NCBI RefSeq assembly: GCF_037546185.1
Contig: NZ_JAWMWH010000003.1
Span: forward strand, 248,001 to 312,000
Source of the DNA: Nicoliella lavandulae
Lineage (GTDB): Bacteria; Bacillota; Bacilli; Lactobacillales; Lactobacillaceae
DNA: 64,000 bases
Direction: 5' to 3'
In this document: piece after piece, positions 62,336 to 64,000 of the stretch
Position numbering within the stretch: the first letter of the stretch is position 1
Layout of the letters: the number at the start of each line of letters is the position of its first letter
Position numbers and translations under genes: made by a program
Notes under the pieces: generated by a model
Told to the model about the DNA's origin: nothing
Seen by the model: the letters and a program-made list of their open reading frames with translations, nothing else
Database searches by the model: none

Positions 62336-63087
62336 ATGGCAAAAACAGTTTTAATTACAGGTGCAAGTTCTGGTTTAGGATTAGCTACAGCTAAGCTTTT
62401 TGGTGATAGGGGCTTTAACGTTGTTGTTAACTATTTTCATAATCAATCAGCAGCCGAACAAGTTGTTGATGAAATCGGTAGAAATAGTGCAATTGCGGTT
62501 CAAGGTGATGTCCGAGATAGGAATAGCGTAGATCGATTAGTGAAAGAAGCCATTGTTCATTTTGGTAGGATTGACGTAGTCGTTAATAATGCATTAGTTG
62601 GATTTAAATTTGATTCAATTAAACAAAAGAAATTTATGGACTTATCGTGGGAAGATTACCAAAAGCAAATTGATGGGACTTTAAAGGGTGCGTTTAATGT
62701 TACCCAAAGTACCTTACCTGCTTTAATTAAAGAACATCACGGCAAAATCATTAACATCGGGACCAACTTATTTTAAAATCCAGTTGTGCCTTATCATGAA
62801 TACACTACTTCTAAAGCGGCATTATTGGGCTTTACTAGAAACCTAGCTGCCGAGTTAGGGACAAATGGGATTAGTGTTAACATGGTTTCCGGTGGATTAT
62901 TAAGAACTACAAATGCAAGTTCTGTAACTACGCCAGAAGTCTTTGATATGATTGCTAATCAAACACCACTTAAAGAAGTTACAACTCCAAAACAAGTTGC
63001 AAAAATGGTCGTTTTTCTTGGTACTGATGAAAGTAATGGAATTACAGGTTAAAACTATACGTTGATGGCGGATTAACAATGAACTAA
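62336..63087 (+). pseudogene. short-chain dehydrogenase pseudogene
   Basis: Intact start (TGASSGLG, NNAL) with AGGAGA ribosome site. A stop TAA at 62774-62776 falls where Gln (CAA) is expected after IGTNLF; the same frame continues NPVVPYHEYTTSKAALLGF (catalytic Tyr-xxx-Lys). A second TAA at 63050-63052 replaces Gln in ITGQNYT, and one G is missing just after, before DGGLTMN. Thus two CAA-to-TAA changes and one deletion. It is close in design to 3-oxoacyl-ACP-reductase-like SDRs. Confidence 0.8.
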
Positions 63088-63094
63088 CTAAAAA

Positions 63095-63177
63095 AGCTAG
63101 CTCACATGAAGTGCTCTCTATAGGCGTTAAATTTTGTTTAGCAAGTATAGAGTAACCTCATGGGGGAGGGCTTTTTT
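63095..63177 (+). terminator. structured terminator downstream of the SDR remnant
   Basis: CTCTATA at about 63114 pairs with TATAGAG at about 63146, and CATGA with TCATG outside it, ending GGAGGGCTTTTTT. The large two-part stem is unusual for a terminator and could be a regulatory structure. Confidence 0.5.
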
Positions 63178-63310
63178 GTGTTATTAGGCCTGTATTTTAT
63201 TAAGATTTGCAGGAAACTATAAGTCTATCATTAACGTTATAATTCAAAGAGAATTAGAATGAATACTTAAGATAGTTTTTGTCATAATTTAACATATTGG
63301 TAACTTATAT

Positions 63311-63338
63311 TTGATAATCAATATTTTTATAATATAAT
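63311..63338 (+). promoter_or_regulatory. promoter of the secreted protein gene at the window end
   Basis: TTGATA (63311-63316), 16-base spacer, TATAAT (63333-63338). Confidence 0.65.
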
Positions 63339-63381
63339 TTAGTTAATAAATATATCCATTTATTTAAAGGGGTGCTTATAT

Positions 63382-64000
63382 ATGAAAAAAACAATATTAT
63401 ATTTAGCTACGTTAGCTGCTCTAACAGGTAGTGGCATAGCCATAGTTAATAATTTAAATCATAATGCATACGAAATGACCACTGCGCACGCTGCTAGTGG
63501 GATTTGGATTTTTGTGAAACCGTTGAATACTGAAGAAGCTAAGTATGTTTCGTATAATCCAATCGATGGTGCCGGATTAACTGATGCCGGAAAAGAAATG
63601 TATACAGCTGGAAGTGATGGTAAAAACCAATACATATTTGCAGACGCACCGTATGTAAGAGACGAAAACCAAGTTAACAATAGCGTATTAGACAATGATA
63701 AATGGGTAGGACAACTTTACACAATTACGCTGGTCCCTAAGAATAGTTCATTGCAACCAATCAAAATCCAAATGATGAGTGAAATGGGTGCAGAAGACGT
63801 TACTCGGGGGACTAATGCATTACCAGATTACATTTCACAACTTTCAGCTCATTATAGCCACCCTACTGAATTATTTGCTGAAGACCAAAGAGTAATGGAA
63901 GCTGCTCATAGTCTTGAATTAGCTGGTGTTATTCCACATGATGCAAGAATTCAGTCCACGTTAGATGCAATGGATAAAGATGATTCATTAAATGACAGCA
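63382..64000 (+). CDS. secreted protein, partial (runs off the window)
   Basis: 206 codons without a stop. AAAGGGGTG precedes the ATG. Residues 1-37 form a signal peptide (KKTILYLATLAALTGSGIAI, likely cleavage after AHA). The mature part is acidic and hydrophilic, without repeats or recognised motifs; the visible end (VIPHDARIQSTLDAMDKDD) looks helical. Function unknown; the real end lies beyond 64000. Confidence 0.75.
   Translation, partial: MKKTILYLATLAALTGSGIAIVNNLNHNAYEMTTAHAASGIWIFVKPLNTEEAKYVSYNPIDGAGLTDAGKEMYTAGSDGKNQYIFADAPYVRDENQVNNSVLDNDKWVGQLYTITLVPKNSSLQPIKIQMMSEMGAEDVTRGTNALPDYISQLSAHYSHPTELFAEDQRVMEAAHSLELAGVIPHDARIQSTLDAMDKDDSLNDS

Overview
This window looks like a chromosome segment of a low-GC member of the Lactobacillaceae. 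Supporting signs are strong AAGGAGG-type ribosome binding sites, A/T-rich codon use, T-box leaders ending in intrinsic terminators, an LL-H type phage holin with a GH25 lysin, an H2O-forming NADH oxidase, diacetyl/acetoin reductase, PepN, and a type I-E CRISPR system of the lactobacillus/streptococcus kind. I cannot name the species from sequence alone.

Layout. 1-2.2 kb: the lysis end of a prophage (two membrane/coiled-coil proteins, holin, GH25 lysin), visibly more GC-rich than the rest. 2.4-5.0 kb: redox genes (nox under a Rex-like operator, glutathione peroxidase) and a YdjM-like membrane protein. 5.0-10.5 kb: divergent threonine/aspartate-family block, thrC-thrB-thrR on the minus strand and hom-aspartokinase on the plus strand. 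10.7-17 kb: a MetF-like paralog, pepN, diacetyl reductase, a secreted beta-propeller-like protein and a cytidine-deaminase-like gene remnant. 17.1-18.1 kb: an EndA-type nuclease broken by a one-base frameshift. 18.1-29.1 kb: a methionine regulon with two methionine T-box leaders (metE-metF; metA, a 37-residue ORF, metY, a cystathionine synthase and a cystathionine lyase), plus a third T-box in front of a PanE-like dehydrogenase.

29.1-34.1 kb is accessory DNA: a complete IS3-family element abuts the C-terminal end of an AbiL-type (RloA/RloB) defence pair, followed by a decayed integrase and a truncated secreted protein. 34.1-47.5 kb: azlCD with a divergent MocR regulator, CsbD, DUF488, MFS, CadD, and a two-component system divergent from a GT39/GT2 envelope glycosylation pair, then a YdcF-like protein and small envelope proteins.

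47.5-59.5 kb is a complete type I-E CRISPR-Cas locus: cas3-cse1-cse2-cas7-cas5-cas6e, then a 38-repeat array, then cas1 and a cas2 fused to a DEDDh exonuclease domain. The array sits inside the cas gene cluster. Downstream (59.6-60.1 kb) lies a degenerate tandem duplication on the minus strand with its own promoter and small ORFs. 60.1-64 kb: a DUF3290-DUF421 fusion, a nitroreductase, a TPP riboswitch facing a broken short-chain dehydrogenase gene, and the start of a secreted protein that runs off the window.

The most notable items are the Cas2-exonuclease fusion with internal array, the duplicated micro-ORF locus next to it, the AbiL pair with an IS at its end, the TPP riboswitch without a thiamine gene, and the T-box on a PanE-like dehydrogenase. 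I did not find a wholly unknown multi-gene system that I could defend.
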